NCBI RefSeq assembly: GCF_007595705.1
Contig: NZ_NISY01000004.1
Location: forward strand, 586,130 to 650,129
Direction of reading: 5' to 3'
Length of the DNA: 64,000 nt
From: Streptomyces sp. SAJ15
GTDB lineage: Bacteria; Actinomycetota; Actinomycetes; Streptomycetales; Streptomycetaceae
The notes beneath the pieces were generated by a model, which saw nothing but the letters and a program-made list of their open reading frames with translations, had not been told where the DNA came from and did not search any database. The position numbers and the translations under genes are program-made. Shown here piece by piece: positions 18,991 to 27,573 of this stretch. The first letter of the stretch is position 1, and each line of letters starts with the position of its first letter.

Positions 18991-19038
18991 TGCCCGCGTG
19001 CCGATCGCTACCCTGAGAGGCCCATCGGCACGCGGGCA
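18991..19038. terminator. Strong hairpin
   Basis: A 15-bp perfect inverted repeat (TGCCCGCGTGCCGAT / ATCGGCACGCGGGCA) with an 18-nt loop, following the small frame that ends at 18953. It is a likely transcription terminator for the plus-strand genes. Confidence 0.6.
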
Positions 19039-19339
19039 AGCGGGGACAGGCCCAGCCATTGGTCCGCGTCAGCAACAGGGCCCGGTGCCTCGGCAGATCC
19101 GCAGACGAGGAGTGGCACGGTGGTGAGTCGAAGGTGGCATGACTTCGAAGGCTTGCCGCGCCTGTGAAACGCAGCCCGCTCACATTCGCAGATTATTTGC
19201 GGGCCAGTCGTTCTTGACCAGTTGGCTGAGCGTCGCGGTGTGCGTCCGCTTGAAGGTCGTCTCTCGTGCCCGCACTCTGGCACAAACTACTCGTACGAGC
19301 TGACCGTGACGCTGGGGGCCCGGGGCGTCGGACGGGAGT
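19039..19339. other. Intergenic stretch with no supported gene
   Basis: Short frames exist on both strands, but none has a ribosome site, a recognisable motif or good codon use over its length. It separates the Dpd side from the minus-strand permease operon and may contain decayed sequence. Confidence 0.5.
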
Positions 19340-20866
19340 CTATTGGCCGTGGGCCTCCTGCCCGCGAGCTTCCCGGCTGAGACCAGAGCTGCGAGAGTGC
19401 GCCGGCTTGAGGAACCAACGGCGGGCCGAGATGAGCCACCAGGCGCCGCAGAAGCCGACGACGACGCCGACGGCGATGGGTGCGTAATTGAACGTGTGCG
19501 CGGTGATCGGTGACGTCTGCGGCAGCATGAACAGCACGGTGATCACCAAGACCCATGCGATAGCGATCGTGCCGACGATGGTGGACCAGGAGCCGAGGTG
19601 CCAGGGGCCGCGCTCGAACCTGTCGCCCTGGCGCAACCGGAGGAAGGTGGGGATCACGTAGGCGATGTAGAGACCGATGGTGGCGATGGAGGTGACGGCC
19701 GCGTACGCGGTGCTGTTCCACAGGTAGGGCAGCCCGAGAGCGAAAGCCCCACCGGTGGCGAGCCAGACGGCGTTCGTGGGGGTACGAGTGGCCGGGTTGA
19801 GCTTGTGCCACGTCCTGGAGAAGGGGAGCGCGCCGTCGCGGGAGAAGGCGTAGATCATCCGGGAGTTGGCGGTCACCGAGGCCATGCCGCAGAAGAGCTG
19901 GGCGACGATGATGACCAGCAGCAGCCACTTGCCGGCCGCCGCGCCGAGGGCGTCCATCAGGATCTGCGCCGGTGGCACCCCCGTGGTGGACTCGAGCGCG
20001 CCCGAGTAGGAGTCGATGGCGTAGGTGAAGCCGAACAGCAGGACGAAGCCGGCGGCGAGGGAGACGAGGATCGAACGGACGATGCCCTTGGGACCGGCGG
20101 TGGAGGCGTCGATGGTCTCCTCGGTCATGTGGGCGGAGGCGTCGTAGCCGGTGAACGTGTACTGAGCCATGAGCAGTCCGATGAGCACCACGTACACGCT
20201 CGACGAGAAGCCGGTGTTGTTGACGAACTCACCGAAGACGAAGCTGTTCGACTGATGGTGGTCAGGGATGAGCACCAGGGCGCCGCAGATGACGACGACG
20301 CCGAGGATGTGCCACCAGATGGACACCTCGTTGAGGAAGGCGACGATGCGCACGCCGAAGGTGTTCAGTACGCCGTGCAGGACGAGGATGATCCCGAAGA
20401 GCGTGATGGTGTGTCCGGGCGTGGCGGCGTAGCCGAACTGCAGGTCCAGTAGGGCGTTGAGGAAGGTGGCGGCGCCGAAGTCGATGCCCGCGGTGACAGC
20501 TATCTGGCCCAGGGTGTTGAACCAGCCGGTGAACCACGCCCACGCCGCGGCCGTTCTCGCGGGCGCCATGCGGTGCGCCCAGAAGTAGAGGCCCGCGCTA
20601 GTGGGGTAGGAGGAGCAGACCTCCGCCATGGACAGCCCGACGAAGAGCGTCATGAAGCCGACGAATAGCCAGCCCCACATGATCACCGCTGGCCCGCCGG
20701 TGTTCATCCCGTAGCCGTAGAGCGTCATGCAGCCGGACAGGATGGAGATGATCGTGAAGCTGACGCCGAAGTTGGCGCGGCCCGACATGGAGCGGGAGAG
20801 CGTCTGCTGGTAGCCGAGTTGCTTCAGGCGTTCCTCGTCAGAGACGCGAGATACATCGAGGGGCAC
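19340..20866 (-). CDS. APC-family amino acid permease
   Basis: A 508-residue integral membrane protein with about 12 hydrophobic segments. The N-terminal block (LGYQQTLSRSMSGRANFGVSF) and the FTGYDASAHMTEET segment in the middle are typical of the amino acid/choline (GABA-permease-like) branch of the APC superfamily. It would import an amino acid or amine by cation coupling; the substrate cannot be told. It is the last gene of a minus-strand operon with the TPR-like and GNAT genes, 42 nt downstream of the former. Confidence 0.88.
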   Translation of the reverse strand: MPLDVSRVSDEERLKQLGYQQTLSRSMSGRANFGVSFTIISILSGCMTLYGYGMNTGGPAVIMWGWLFVGFMTLFVGLSMAEVCSSYPTSAGLYFWAHRMAPARTAAAWAWFTGWFNTLGQIAVTAGIDFGAATFLNALLDLQFGYAATPGHTITLFGIILVLHGVLNTFGVRIVAFLNEVSIWWHILGVVVICGALVLIPDHHQSNSFVFGEFVNNTGFSSSVYVVLIGLLMAQYTFTGYDASAHMTEETIDASTAGPKGIVRSILVSLAAGFVLLFGFTYAIDSYSGALESTTGVPPAQILMDALGAAAGKWLLLVIIVAQLFCGMASVTANSRMIYAFSRDGALPFSRTWHKLNPATRTPTNAVWLATGGAFALGLPYLWNSTAYAAVTSIATIGLYIAYVIPTFLRLRQGDRFERGPWHLGSWSTIVGTIAIAWVLVITVLFMLPQTSPITAHTFNYAPIAVGVVVGFCGAWWLISARRWFLKPAHSRSSGLSREARGQEAHGQ

Positions 20867-20908
20867 AGGATTTCCGTCCTTCGTTCGTTTAAGGGGTAGT
20901 TCGAGGGT

Positions 20909-21859
20909 TCAGCGGCGTCGGCGCCGAGGTGGGCTGTAGGCCCAGGCGCGGTGCCGCAGGAATAGGTCGCGGGCCTGTCCGCAGTACGACCAGGGGACCT
21001 GCGTGGCGTACGGGCCAATCGCGTCGAAGACCTCCAGGGCCTCGCTGTGACGGTTCGCGAACGACAGGGCGTGAGCCAGGTAGTTGGCGTCATCCGCGAA
21101 GCAGGCGTGCGGTCGCGGGGCGCGGTAGCGCCACCAGCCCTCCAGCACGTGGTCGATCTGCGGGCAGTCGACCCATGGATGGATGGTGAGCCCGTAAGCG
21201 TCGCGGTCCTGCTCCTGGCGGGTCCGGTGGGCCTCGGCGATCACCACGAGTGGCAGAACCGCGATCGGCAGCCCTTGAGGGGCGGTGGCCGCCTGTTCCT
21301 CGGCCCACCACATCGCTTCGCCCTGCTGGCCGTGGTAGCGGGGGAGTAAGAAGGTCACGACCTCGTGGTGTGCCTCGCGATTCCACCGGTCGCGCTTGAC
21401 GATCTCGTCCCATACCGCGTTCAAGGTCTTACGGTTTGGGGCGTGGCTACGTAGCAGCGCGAGCATCACCACCAGCGGCGCTACGTCCTCGGGCCACGTT
21501 TCCAGGGCCGTACGGCAGGTGGCCCAGGCTTCCTCCATCAGGCCCCGGCCGCTGCTGCCTGGGCCGGCGATCATGGCCCGGAGGGCCTGAACGTTGGCCA
21601 GGAGGGCGAGTGCGTGCGGCGAGCGCGGTTCGGCCCTTGCCCAGGTGTCGGCGAACCGCAGGCGGGCTCCGGCCTCGGCGAGTACCTGAAGGCGGAAGAT
21701 CCGGCGGTCCCAGTCCGTGCCGGTCGCCGTCAGCAGATCCCGTGCCCCCTCCCAACGGCCCATCGCGGCGTCCTCCACCGCCGGCCGCAGCGCAACGTCG
21801 TCGCGCGCCGGGTGCTGGTCGAGCGGGACGTTTTGGTCGCTCCGGTGCCGGGCAATCAC
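20909..21859 (-). CDS. Helical-repeat (TPR-like) protein of unknown function
   Basis: A 316-residue soluble protein rich in Trp and Ala with repeated helix pairs (for example WEGARDLLTA, ALALLANVQALRAM, HALSFANRHSEALEVFDAI), resembling tetratricopeptide repeats. The GTG start overlaps the stop of the GNAT gene. The C-terminus ends in a run of arginines. Function not recognised; the operon places it with an acetyltransferase and an amino acid permease. Confidence 0.6.
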   Translation of the reverse strand: MIARHRSDQNVPLDQHPARDDVALRPAVEDAAMGRWEGARDLLTATGTDWDRRIFRLQVLAEAGARLRFADTWARAEPRSPHALALLANVQALRAMIAGPGSSGRGLMEEAWATCRTALETWPEDVAPLVVMLALLRSHAPNRKTLNAVWDEIVKRDRWNREAHHEVVTFLLPRYHGQQGEAMWWAEEQAATAPQGLPIAVLPLVVIAEAHRTRQEQDRDAYGLTIHPWVDCPQIDHVLEGWWRYRAPRPHACFADDANYLAHALSFANRHSEALEVFDAIGPYATQVPWSYCGQARDLFLRHRAWAYSPPRRRRR

Positions 21860-22338
21860 TGGACCCGCCAGGTCATCCGAGGTTCGTCATACACGAACCC
21901 GAGCGATGTATACAGCGGCTCTCCCTCTGGGCTGGCCGCGAGGCTGATACGTTTGCAGCCGCGCACGGCCATCCAGTCCATGAGGGCCGTCACCACTGCC
22001 CGGGCGTAGCCCCGCCTGCGGAACTCTGGATCGGTGGCGACGGTGCTGATGTCACCGTTGAACGGCTTGCTGCTCCCTGGGCCAGGAAGCCGGGGTAGAA
22101 GAAACCCCACCGCACAGGACGCCACGCGGCCTGGAGCCGCATCCACCACGAACGCGGCGACCGTGTCTGGGCCATGGAGCAAGGCAGCGAACACCTGCTG
22201 GCACTCCTGGACCCACGGTCCGTCCGGTACATCCCGGGGCCTGCTCCAAGGGACTGTCGGGCAGGTCAGCGATAGCTGGCGCAGGCGGGCCAGCTCCCCG
22301 GCGTCGGCGGCCACCGCCCGTCGCACGGGCACGCTCAC
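21856..22338 (-). CDS. GNAT-family N-acetyltransferase
   Basis: A 160-residue acetyltransferase. The acetyl-CoA-binding motif appears as RRRGYARAVVTALMDWM and the C-terminal strand/loop as EPLYTSLGFVYDEPRM, both standard for GNAT enzymes. The GTG start is 341 nt from the divergent aspartyl-tRNA synthetase. Substrate unknown. Its location next to a second AspRS recalls the acetyltransferase domain of MccE, which detoxifies an AspRS inhibitor, but that parallel is only a hypothesis. Confidence 0.85.
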   Translation of the reverse strand: MSVPVRRAVAADAGELARLRQLSLTCPTVPWSRPRDVPDGPWVQECQQVFAALLHGPDTVAAFVVDAAPGRVASCAVGFLLPRLPGPGSSKPFNGDISTVATDPEFRRRGYARAVVTALMDWMAVRGCKRISLAASPEGEPLYTSLGFVYDEPRMTWRVQ

Positions 22339-22410
22339 AGCCGTTCCTCCCGTTCAGAAGTGTGTTCTTGATTGCGGCGGCGCCCGTGAGATCCGTATCC
22401 TGCTGGGCAA

Positions 22411-22676
22411 CGCGTTGATGGAGACGAGTAGCCCGGGATCACGCGAGCCGAGAGAGCCGCCGGAAGCTGGAAAGGCGGCCTCGCGCCCCGAGGCGAAGAC
22501 CCTCCTGAGCGCGGGGAGGAACGACCCCGTTCGGTGGTCCAATGCCCCGCCGGTTGGCCCCCGTCAACGGGCCCGAATGAGGCCGCCACGCTGTGGCGGC
22601 GAAAGTGCGGTGGCACCGCGAGTTGCCCTTCTCGCCCGCACTCCCAAGGGATCATGACGACGTCCTTCGGAGGACC
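22411..22676 (+). promoter_or_regulatory. T-box riboswitch, probable tRNA-Asp sensor
   Basis: The leader of the aspS gene has the parts of a T-box. The Stem I start is GATGGAGACGAGTAG at 22417-22431, and the distal loop region AGAGAGCCGCCGG follows near 22451. The T-box itself, AAAGTGCGGTGGCACCGCG, is at 22602-22620. The best specifier candidate is GAC (Asp) at 22498-22500 after GCGAA. The UGGC bulge would pair with a tRNA end having discriminator G73, as in tRNA-Asp. GTCCT-TCGG-AGGAC at 22662-22675 is a hairpin that hides the AGGA ribosome site, so control is probably at translation, as in other actinobacterial T-boxes. Confidence 0.88.
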
Positions 22677-22679
22677 GCA

Positions 22680-23990
22680 ATGATCCAAAGCCGCGTACAC
22701 GTCTCTGACCTGCGAGAACACGTCGGCCGTACCGTCACTGTCTGCGGGTGGGTAAACACCCTGCGCCTGCAGCGCAAGATGCAGTTCGTCATCGTGCGGG
22801 ACAGCACCGGCATGGTGCAGGTGACCCACAAGCGTGACGACGGGCCGCTTGAGGCCCAGCTCGAAGCTCTCACCCCCGAGTCCGCAGTCAAGATCACCGG
22901 CCGCGTCGTCGACGCTGAGCAGGTCAAGCTCGGCGGCCTGGAGCTCGTCCCTGAGTCGGTCGAGGTCCTGAACCTGGCCGCTACGCCGCTGCCGATCGAC
23001 GAGCACACCGGCATTGAGCATCGGCTGGACTGGCGCTTCCTGGACGTGCGCCGTCGGACCGCCACACAGCTGATGTTCGCCGTGCAGACCACCCTGGAAC
23101 AGGGGATGCGCGAGTACGCCTACACGCAGGGCGCCACTGAGATGCACACCCCCAAGCTCATGGGTACGGCGTCGGAATCCGGAGCGGAGGTCTTCAAGCT
23201 CGGCTACTTCGGCCGCAGCGCCTACCTGGCGCAGTCGCCGCAGTTCTACAAGCAGATGGCAATCTCGGCCGGCATCGAGAAGGTCTTCGAGATCGGCCCT
23301 GTCTTCCGTGCCGAGCCATCGTTCACCTCCAGGCACGCCACCGAGTTCACCGGCGTCGACGTCGAGCTTGCCTGGATCGACGGCGTCGAGGACGTGATGG
23401 CGTTCGAGGAGCAGATGCTCGCCCACGCGATCGCGAAGGTCGCCGACTCCCACGGTGACGCCATCCGAGAGCACTTCGGTGTGGAGATCACCGTACCGAC
23501 GACGCCCTTCCCCCGCATCACCATGGCCGAGGCGCACGAGATCCTGCGCAAGGGAGGCTGGGACCCGGAAGGGATCAAGGAGGACCTGGACCCGGAGGGC
23601 GAGCGCAGCATCAGCGCCCACATCCAGGAGGCCACCGGGCACGAGTTCGTGTTCATCACGCACTACCCGGTGAGCATCCGGCCCTTCTACCACATGCGGC
23701 CGGCCGACGACCCGAGTGTGACTCTGAGCTTCGACCTGCTGTGGAAGGGGCTGGAGGTCACCACCGGCGCACAGCGCGAGCACCGGTATGACGTGCTGCT
23801 GAAGCAGGCCGCCGAGAAAGGCATGAGCCCAGAGCCGCTGCAGGACTACCTGAACGCGTTCCGGTACGGCTGCCCGCCGCACGGTGGCCTGGGCATGGGG
23901 CTCGGCCGGGTGCTGATGGTGCTCCTCGGTCTGGAGTCGATCCGCGAGGCCACCTTCCTCTTCCGCGGACCGAACCGCCTCACGCCGTAA
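22680..23990 (+). CDS. aspS: Archaeal-type aspartyl-tRNA synthetase
   Basis: A 436-residue class II synthetase that joins aspartate to tRNA-Asp (and perhaps tRNA-Asn). It has an N-terminal OB-fold anticodon domain (VGRTVTVCGWV), motif 2 as FRAEPSFTSRHATEF, and motif 3 as GLGMGLGRVLM. At this length it lacks the large insertion of the usual bacterial AspRS, so it is likely a second, non-housekeeping synthetase. The ATG at 22680 was chosen because an AGGA ribosome site and the T-box end just upstream; in-frame codons farther upstream belong to the leader. Confidence 0.93.
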   Translation: MIQSRVHVSDLREHVGRTVTVCGWVNTLRLQRKMQFVIVRDSTGMVQVTHKRDDGPLEAQLEALTPESAVKITGRVVDAEQVKLGGLELVPESVEVLNLAATPLPIDEHTGIEHRLDWRFLDVRRRTATQLMFAVQTTLEQGMREYAYTQGATEMHTPKLMGTASESGAEVFKLGYFGRSAYLAQSPQFYKQMAISAGIEKVFEIGPVFRAEPSFTSRHATEFTGVDVELAWIDGVEDVMAFEEQMLAHAIAKVADSHGDAIREHFGVEITVPTTPFPRITMAEAHEILRKGGWDPEGIKEDLDPEGERSISAHIQEATGHEFVFITHYPVSIRPFYHMRPADDPSVTLSFDLLWKGLEVTTGAQREHRYDVLLKQAAEKGMSPEPLQDYLNAFRYGCPPHGGLGMGLGRVLMVLLGLESIREATFLFRGPNRLTP

Positions 23991-24003
23991 CCGGCTGATG
24001 GGG

Positions 24004-24044
24004 GCGTCCCACGACACGGGCCGATGCCTCGTGTCGTGGGACGC
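24004..24044. terminator. Bidirectional terminator after aspS
   Basis: A perfect 15-bp inverted repeat (GCGTCCCACGACACG / CGTGTCGTGGGACGC) with an 11-nt loop lies between the convergent aspS and the oxygenase gene. Confidence 0.85.
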
Positions 24045-24048
24045 GGTC

Positions 24049-24831
24049 TCAGTAGCGGACGCTGCGCAGGTCATGCGTCCACGCCTCGGCAGGGTTCTTG
24101 TCCCAGTAGGCTCGTAGCGCCAACTCCCGTTCGGAGAAGCGGCCCTGGTGGCACAGGCCGCCGTGGGAGAGGGTGACGCTCATGGCGAGCGACGACTCGG
24201 TGGTGACCCAGTGGGGGGTCAGGGCATGGCTCCACAGCTGGTCGCCGGGCCGCATGACGACGGATTGGCGGTCGGCCGCGTCATGCTCGGGCGGCTCCTC
24301 ACCCGTCGTCTCGCCGATCACCGCGGCCTCTGCCGAGAGGTGCTTGTCGGGTGTGAGGTAGCTGTGGAACGTCTTGGTGCCATGCACCTGCCAGACCAGA
24401 CCGTGCGAGTTGTCGTTGTGGTACGTCGAGGACGCGCCTTCGGTGGACAGGAAGAGGATCGGAGCCAGGCGCTGCCAGGTGAAACCCCGGGCGGACAGAT
24501 GGGCGCGCCAGGGAATCATCACCTCGTCCTGGAAGCCGTGCAGAAGGTCGTCGTAGAAGCGGCTGAGGTTGAAGTGCACCAGCCGGAACGGCCATGTGAC
24601 GATCTCTTCGAGCGGGGCGGTGCGGAAGGCGGCGGTGCGATCCATGCGCACCTGCCAGTCGTCGTCCCCGAGGATCGTGAAGCGCACTTCCGTGTCCTGG
24701 CGGATGTGGTCGAGGATGTCGATGGCGGGCAGGAACGTGTAGTCGAAGGCGACCTCCAGGGGGAAGTTCGGTGGTTGCCGCCACCGATGTGTGAAGTCGT
24801 CCGGTGTCGTGATCGTCATAGGTCGGTCCAT
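24049..24831 (-). CDS. JmjC/cupin-type 2-oxoglutarate Fe(II) oxygenase
   Basis: A 260-residue protein with the iron-binding facial triad of cupin-8/JmjC hydroxylases: HND in TYHNDNSHGLVWQVHG and a distal His in GDQLWSHALTPHWV, about 65 residues later. Such enzymes hydroxylate side chains of amino acids, peptides or proteins. It is the last gene of a minus-strand group with two radical SAM proteins, so a peptide or amino acid tailoring role is likely. ATG at 24819 is a possible alternative start. Confidence 0.75.
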   Translation of the reverse strand: MDRPMTITTPDDFTHRWRQPPNFPLEVAFDYTFLPAIDILDHIRQDTEVRFTILGDDDWQVRMDRTAAFRTAPLEEIVTWPFRLVHFNLSRFYDDLLHGFQDEVMIPWRAHLSARGFTWQRLAPILFLSTEGASSTYHNDNSHGLVWQVHGTKTFHSYLTPDKHLSAEAAVIGETTGEEPPEHDAADRQSVVMRPGDQLWSHALTPHWVTTESSLAMSVTLSHGGLCHQGRFSERELALRAYWDKNPAEAWTHDLRSVRY

Positions 24832-24853
24832 GGAGTCGTGTACGTAGCGCCGC

Positions 24854-25759
24854 TCACGCCGGCGCGGCGCACGACGCCGCGCGGTCGTCGGATGCGGCGG
24901 AGGATCGGCAGATGGCAGCGCAGTCCGGGGTCACGCGGTCCTGCGCCGGATCGGTCAGGAACTGTCTGATGCTGGCCCGAGGCGCATGGACGCTGACTGA
25001 TGCCTGGCCGTAGGGACAGCGCCGTATGTGACCGTCCGCGGACACGTACGCAGTCGCCGAGCGGCACGACCACCGCTCGCCCCCCGCCGGTGGCAGCTGT
25101 AGGTCCCGGAGCTCGCCGAGGTAGGCCCGGTACCGATCGGACAGGTTGAAGTAGCGGCTCAGCACGTCGGCGTCCAGATGCTGCTGTACCAGGTAGTCCT
25201 GGACCGACTTGCCGTCCCGGCGCAAGGCGCGTTCGTCGAGGACGACGGGGCTGAACTGGACCTCCACGCCTGCCTCGGACACGAGGTCGGCCAGCTCCTG
25301 GCACTCATCGTCGCTCAGGCCCCAGCAGGTGACGTGGAGGATCTTCGTCTCGGTGCTGATGGCGCGTAGCGTGGCGATGCCCGAGGCCGCTGTGCGGGTG
25401 GTACGTCCCAGCAGCATCGCGCCTTGTGAGTCGGCGGACACGGTCACGTTGCTCAGTAGGTGCGTCACGTGGGAGAGGGCGATGACCTCGGCCACGGAGC
25501 GGGCCGAGGTCACCATCGACACCGACATGCCGAACTGGTGCGCCAGCCGTACAAGTTGCCTGAGCTGCGGATGATGGGTGGGCTCGCCACCCGTCAGACA
25601 AACGCCCTCCACGCCGGCTTCCCGCAGCCGCGACAGCGTGCGTGTGTACGTCGCGGTGTCGAGGAAGCCGTGAGCACGGTCAGCGCGGAAGCAGAAGCCG
25701 CAGGCCACCTTGCAGTGCCCGGCCGTGGAGACCAGCGCCGTACGGACGTGGACGCTCAT
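24854..25759 (-). CDS. Radical SAM protein (MoaA-like fold)
   Basis: A 301-residue radical SAM enzyme. CKVACGFCF near residue 16 gives the CX3CX2C [4Fe-4S] ligands, and CLTGGEPTHH near 53 is the SAM-binding GGE motif. Extra C-terminal cysteines (CRSATAYVSADGHIRRCPYG, then CAAICRS) suggest a second cluster. The ATG at 25759 overlaps the stop of the upstream radical SAM/SPASM gene by ATGA, so this start was chosen over one further upstream. Reaction unknown; the coupling suggests both act on the same substrate. Confidence 0.85.
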   Translation of the reverse strand: MSVHVRTALVSTAGHCKVACGFCFRADRAHGFLDTATYTRTLSRLREAGVEGVCLTGGEPTHHPQLRQLVRLAHQFGMSVSMVTSARSVAEVIALSHVTHLLSNVTVSADSQGAMLLGRTTRTAASGIATLRAISTETKILHVTCWGLSDDECQELADLVSEAGVEVQFSPVVLDERALRRDGKSVQDYLVQQHLDADVLSRYFNLSDRYRAYLGELRDLQLPPAGGERWSCRSATAYVSADGHIRRCPYGQASVSVHAPRASIRQFLTDPAQDRVTPDCAAICRSSAASDDRAASCAAPA

Positions 25760-27057
25760 TGCACCCCCGTGTTGTCCCACACGGCGATCTCCACGGTGCT
25801 CGTGTAGAACGCGCACATCTCGGGATCAGGGCTGCTGCCTCCGACGAGGGCCTGCTCGTTGCGGGAGGGGCCACCGCAGATGGCGAGCGCCGGGCAGTTC
25901 CCGCACTCGGGGATGGGCGCGACGTTCTTCGCCACACCAGCCAGTCGTCCTGGATCGGCACGCAACTCGTCCAGGGTGTGCAGGAATGACGGCTCGGTGA
26001 AGTTGATGTCGCACAGGCTCACCCGGTTGCCGGGCAGCAGGGCGGCGTTCAGGCTGCGGTCCCCCTGCATGTGGTCGAACAGCATCGGCCGTCGGGTGTC
26101 GAGGGCCTGGAAGGCGCGGTCGAGGACAGAGAACAGCATTCCGCCGCGACCCAGGGCGGCCAGGCGGGCCTCGTACAGCTCCTGAGCCAGGTTGGCGCCC
26201 TTTACCTGCCAGCGGCCAGCAGTCGGGATGGGAGTGTTGACGTAGATGAACTTCAGCCCGAGGTCATCGATGATCCACCGGACAGTCTCGGCCAAGCGCC
26301 CGATGTTCGCGGCCGTCGGGGTGAGGTTGCAGCCCACGTGCAGCCCCTCCGCCTCGACGAATCGGGCGACGTTGCGGCGAATGCGGTCGTCTGCGGGCTG
26401 TCCGCCGAGCAGAAGGCGGTGGGCGGAATTGATGCCCGGGGGGCCGTCGATGGAGATGCCGACCCCGTACTCGTACGCGACGAAGTGGTCGAGGGCTTCG
26501 TCGGTCAGACGGGCCCCGTTGGTGACGACCGTGCGCCGGACCCTTGCGACGTCGTAGCGGTCGGCGAGGGTGTCTGCGAGCCGGTCGCCGTACTGCATGA
26601 GGTCGAAGCGGATCGTCGGCTCGCCGCCGAACCACTGGATGGACACCTCTTCCTGGCCGGCGTTCTGCTCGAACAGGAACTCCAGGCCCTCCGACAGCTC
26701 CTCCTTCGTCATGTCCGGCTTGCCGGTATTCGTATCGACGAAGCAGTAAGTGCAGGCCATGTTGCAGCGGTCGGTGAGCACTACGCGCAGACCACTGATG
26801 CGGTCAGGTGTGGCGTCGAGCCCAAGGAGTCGAAGACGGTTACGGAGTGCTTCTCGCCGGTCGGCCACGGGGCCGTCGGAGGTGAAGCCGAGCCCTGCGA
26901 GGGCTTCATGAGTCGCGGTCGGGGGGACCCCGGCGAGGTCGTGGACCTCGCCGGAGTCGATGAACACACTGTCCAGCCCGACCGGGTCGAGGAGAACTGC
27001 TTCCCCGTCCCGCTCGTACTGGAAGTACTTCCCCCACAACATCCGGGGGACGGCCAT
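25756..27057 (-). CDS. Radical SAM/SPASM peptide maturase-like protein
   Basis: A 433-residue radical SAM protein. An N-terminal 90-residue region that may bind a peptide leader precedes CNMACTYCF (CX3CX2C) near residue 98 and the GGE motif in WFGGEPTIRF. The C-terminus has a SPASM-like cluster region (CDINFTEP, CGNCPALAICGG, PEMC). SPASM enzymes commonly cross-link or modify ribosomal peptides. The ATG at 27057 is 5 nt after the stop of the 119-residue gene; residues encoded upstream of it in frame look non-coding. Confidence 0.87.
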   Translation of the reverse strand: MAVPRMLWGKYFQYERDGEAVLLDPVGLDSVFIDSGEVHDLAGVPPTATHEALAGLGFTSDGPVADRREALRNRLRLLGLDATPDRISGLRVVLTDRCNMACTYCFVDTNTGKPDMTKEELSEGLEFLFEQNAGQEEVSIQWFGGEPTIRFDLMQYGDRLADTLADRYDVARVRRTVVTNGARLTDEALDHFVAYEYGVGISIDGPPGINSAHRLLLGGQPADDRIRRNVARFVEAEGLHVGCNLTPTAANIGRLAETVRWIIDDLGLKFIYVNTPIPTAGRWQVKGANLAQELYEARLAALGRGGMLFSVLDRAFQALDTRRPMLFDHMQGDRSLNAALLPGNRVSLCDINFTEPSFLHTLDELRADPGRLAGVAKNVAPIPECGNCPALAICGGPSRNEQALVGGSSPDPEMCAFYTSTVEIAVWDNTGVQ

Positions 27058-27062
27058 GTTGG

Positions 27063-27422
27063 TCAGGCCGCCGTTTCCTCTTCGGCGATGCCGAGCTCGG
27101 CCATGACCTCGCGGACCTTGTCCTCGGCGGTGGCCTGGAGCTTCGCGGAGGTGGCCGGCGAGCCACCGTCGGCGAGGACGATCACGCCGGGCAGGGTCGG
27201 GTTGGGGGCGATGACCGTGATGCCGGCCGGGTCGGTGCCGATGACCATGATCGCGTCCTTCAGCTCGACCCAGTCGGTCTGCTCCTTGAGCGCGTCGATG
27301 ATGCGGCCCTGCTTCTCCTGGAAGGAGGCCCGCTCGCCCATCCAGACGCCCGCCTTGGACTTGGAGTCCACGACGTCCGCGTAGATCAGGTGGTCCTTCT
27401 TCTCTCGCCTGGGCTGAGGCAC
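27063..27422 (-). CDS. 119-residue protein, candidate peptide substrate or partner of the radical SAM enzymes
   Basis: A small acidic protein directly upstream of the SPASM gene (5-nt gap). The N-terminus is charged (PQPRREKKDH), the middle is hydrophobic with Asp/Pro/Gly (IGTDPAGITVIAPNPTLPG), and the end is helical and acidic. It has no cysteine and no known leader motif that I recognise. It could be a precursor peptide with a long leader, or a small accessory protein; I cannot decide. The GTG start is preceded by AGAGAGGAT. Confidence 0.6.
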   Translation of the reverse strand: MPQPRREKKDHLIYADVVDSKSKAGVWMGERASFQEKQGRIIDALKEQTDWVELKDAIMVIGTDPAGITVIAPNPTLPGVIVLADGGSPATSAKLQATAEDKVREVMAELGIAEEETAA

Positions 27423-27488
27423 AGTTGATCCTCTCTGTGTGTCGGACGTGCTGGAACAATCACTTGCATCCGCCGGGGTCCGGCGGGG

Positions 27489-27569
27489 GCCGCCCCACGG
27501 GGAGTGGGTGGGGCGGCGTTTAGCCGCTCTGCGGCAGCTCCCACGGGGAGGAGTTCAGGCCGCAGAGCG
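27489..27569. terminator. Two adjacent hairpins
   Basis: Two inverted repeats lie between minus-strand genes: GCCGCCCCAC / GTGGGGCGGC (27489-27517, 9-nt loop) and CGCTCTGCGGC / GCCGCAGAGCG (27525-27569, 23-nt loop). They probably end transcription of the gene upstream and isolate the radical SAM group. Confidence 0.65.
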
Positions 27570-27573
27570 AGTC

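Noticed and set aside
19008..19283. Minus-strand frame of 91 codons in the gap before the permease
   Set aside because: No ribosome site or motif, and it overlaps the right arm of the strong hairpin at 18991-19038.
22335..24074. Long minus-strand open frame opposite the T-box and aspS
   Set aside because: It runs through the clear synthetase gene and the T-box leader; its composition is antisense-like.
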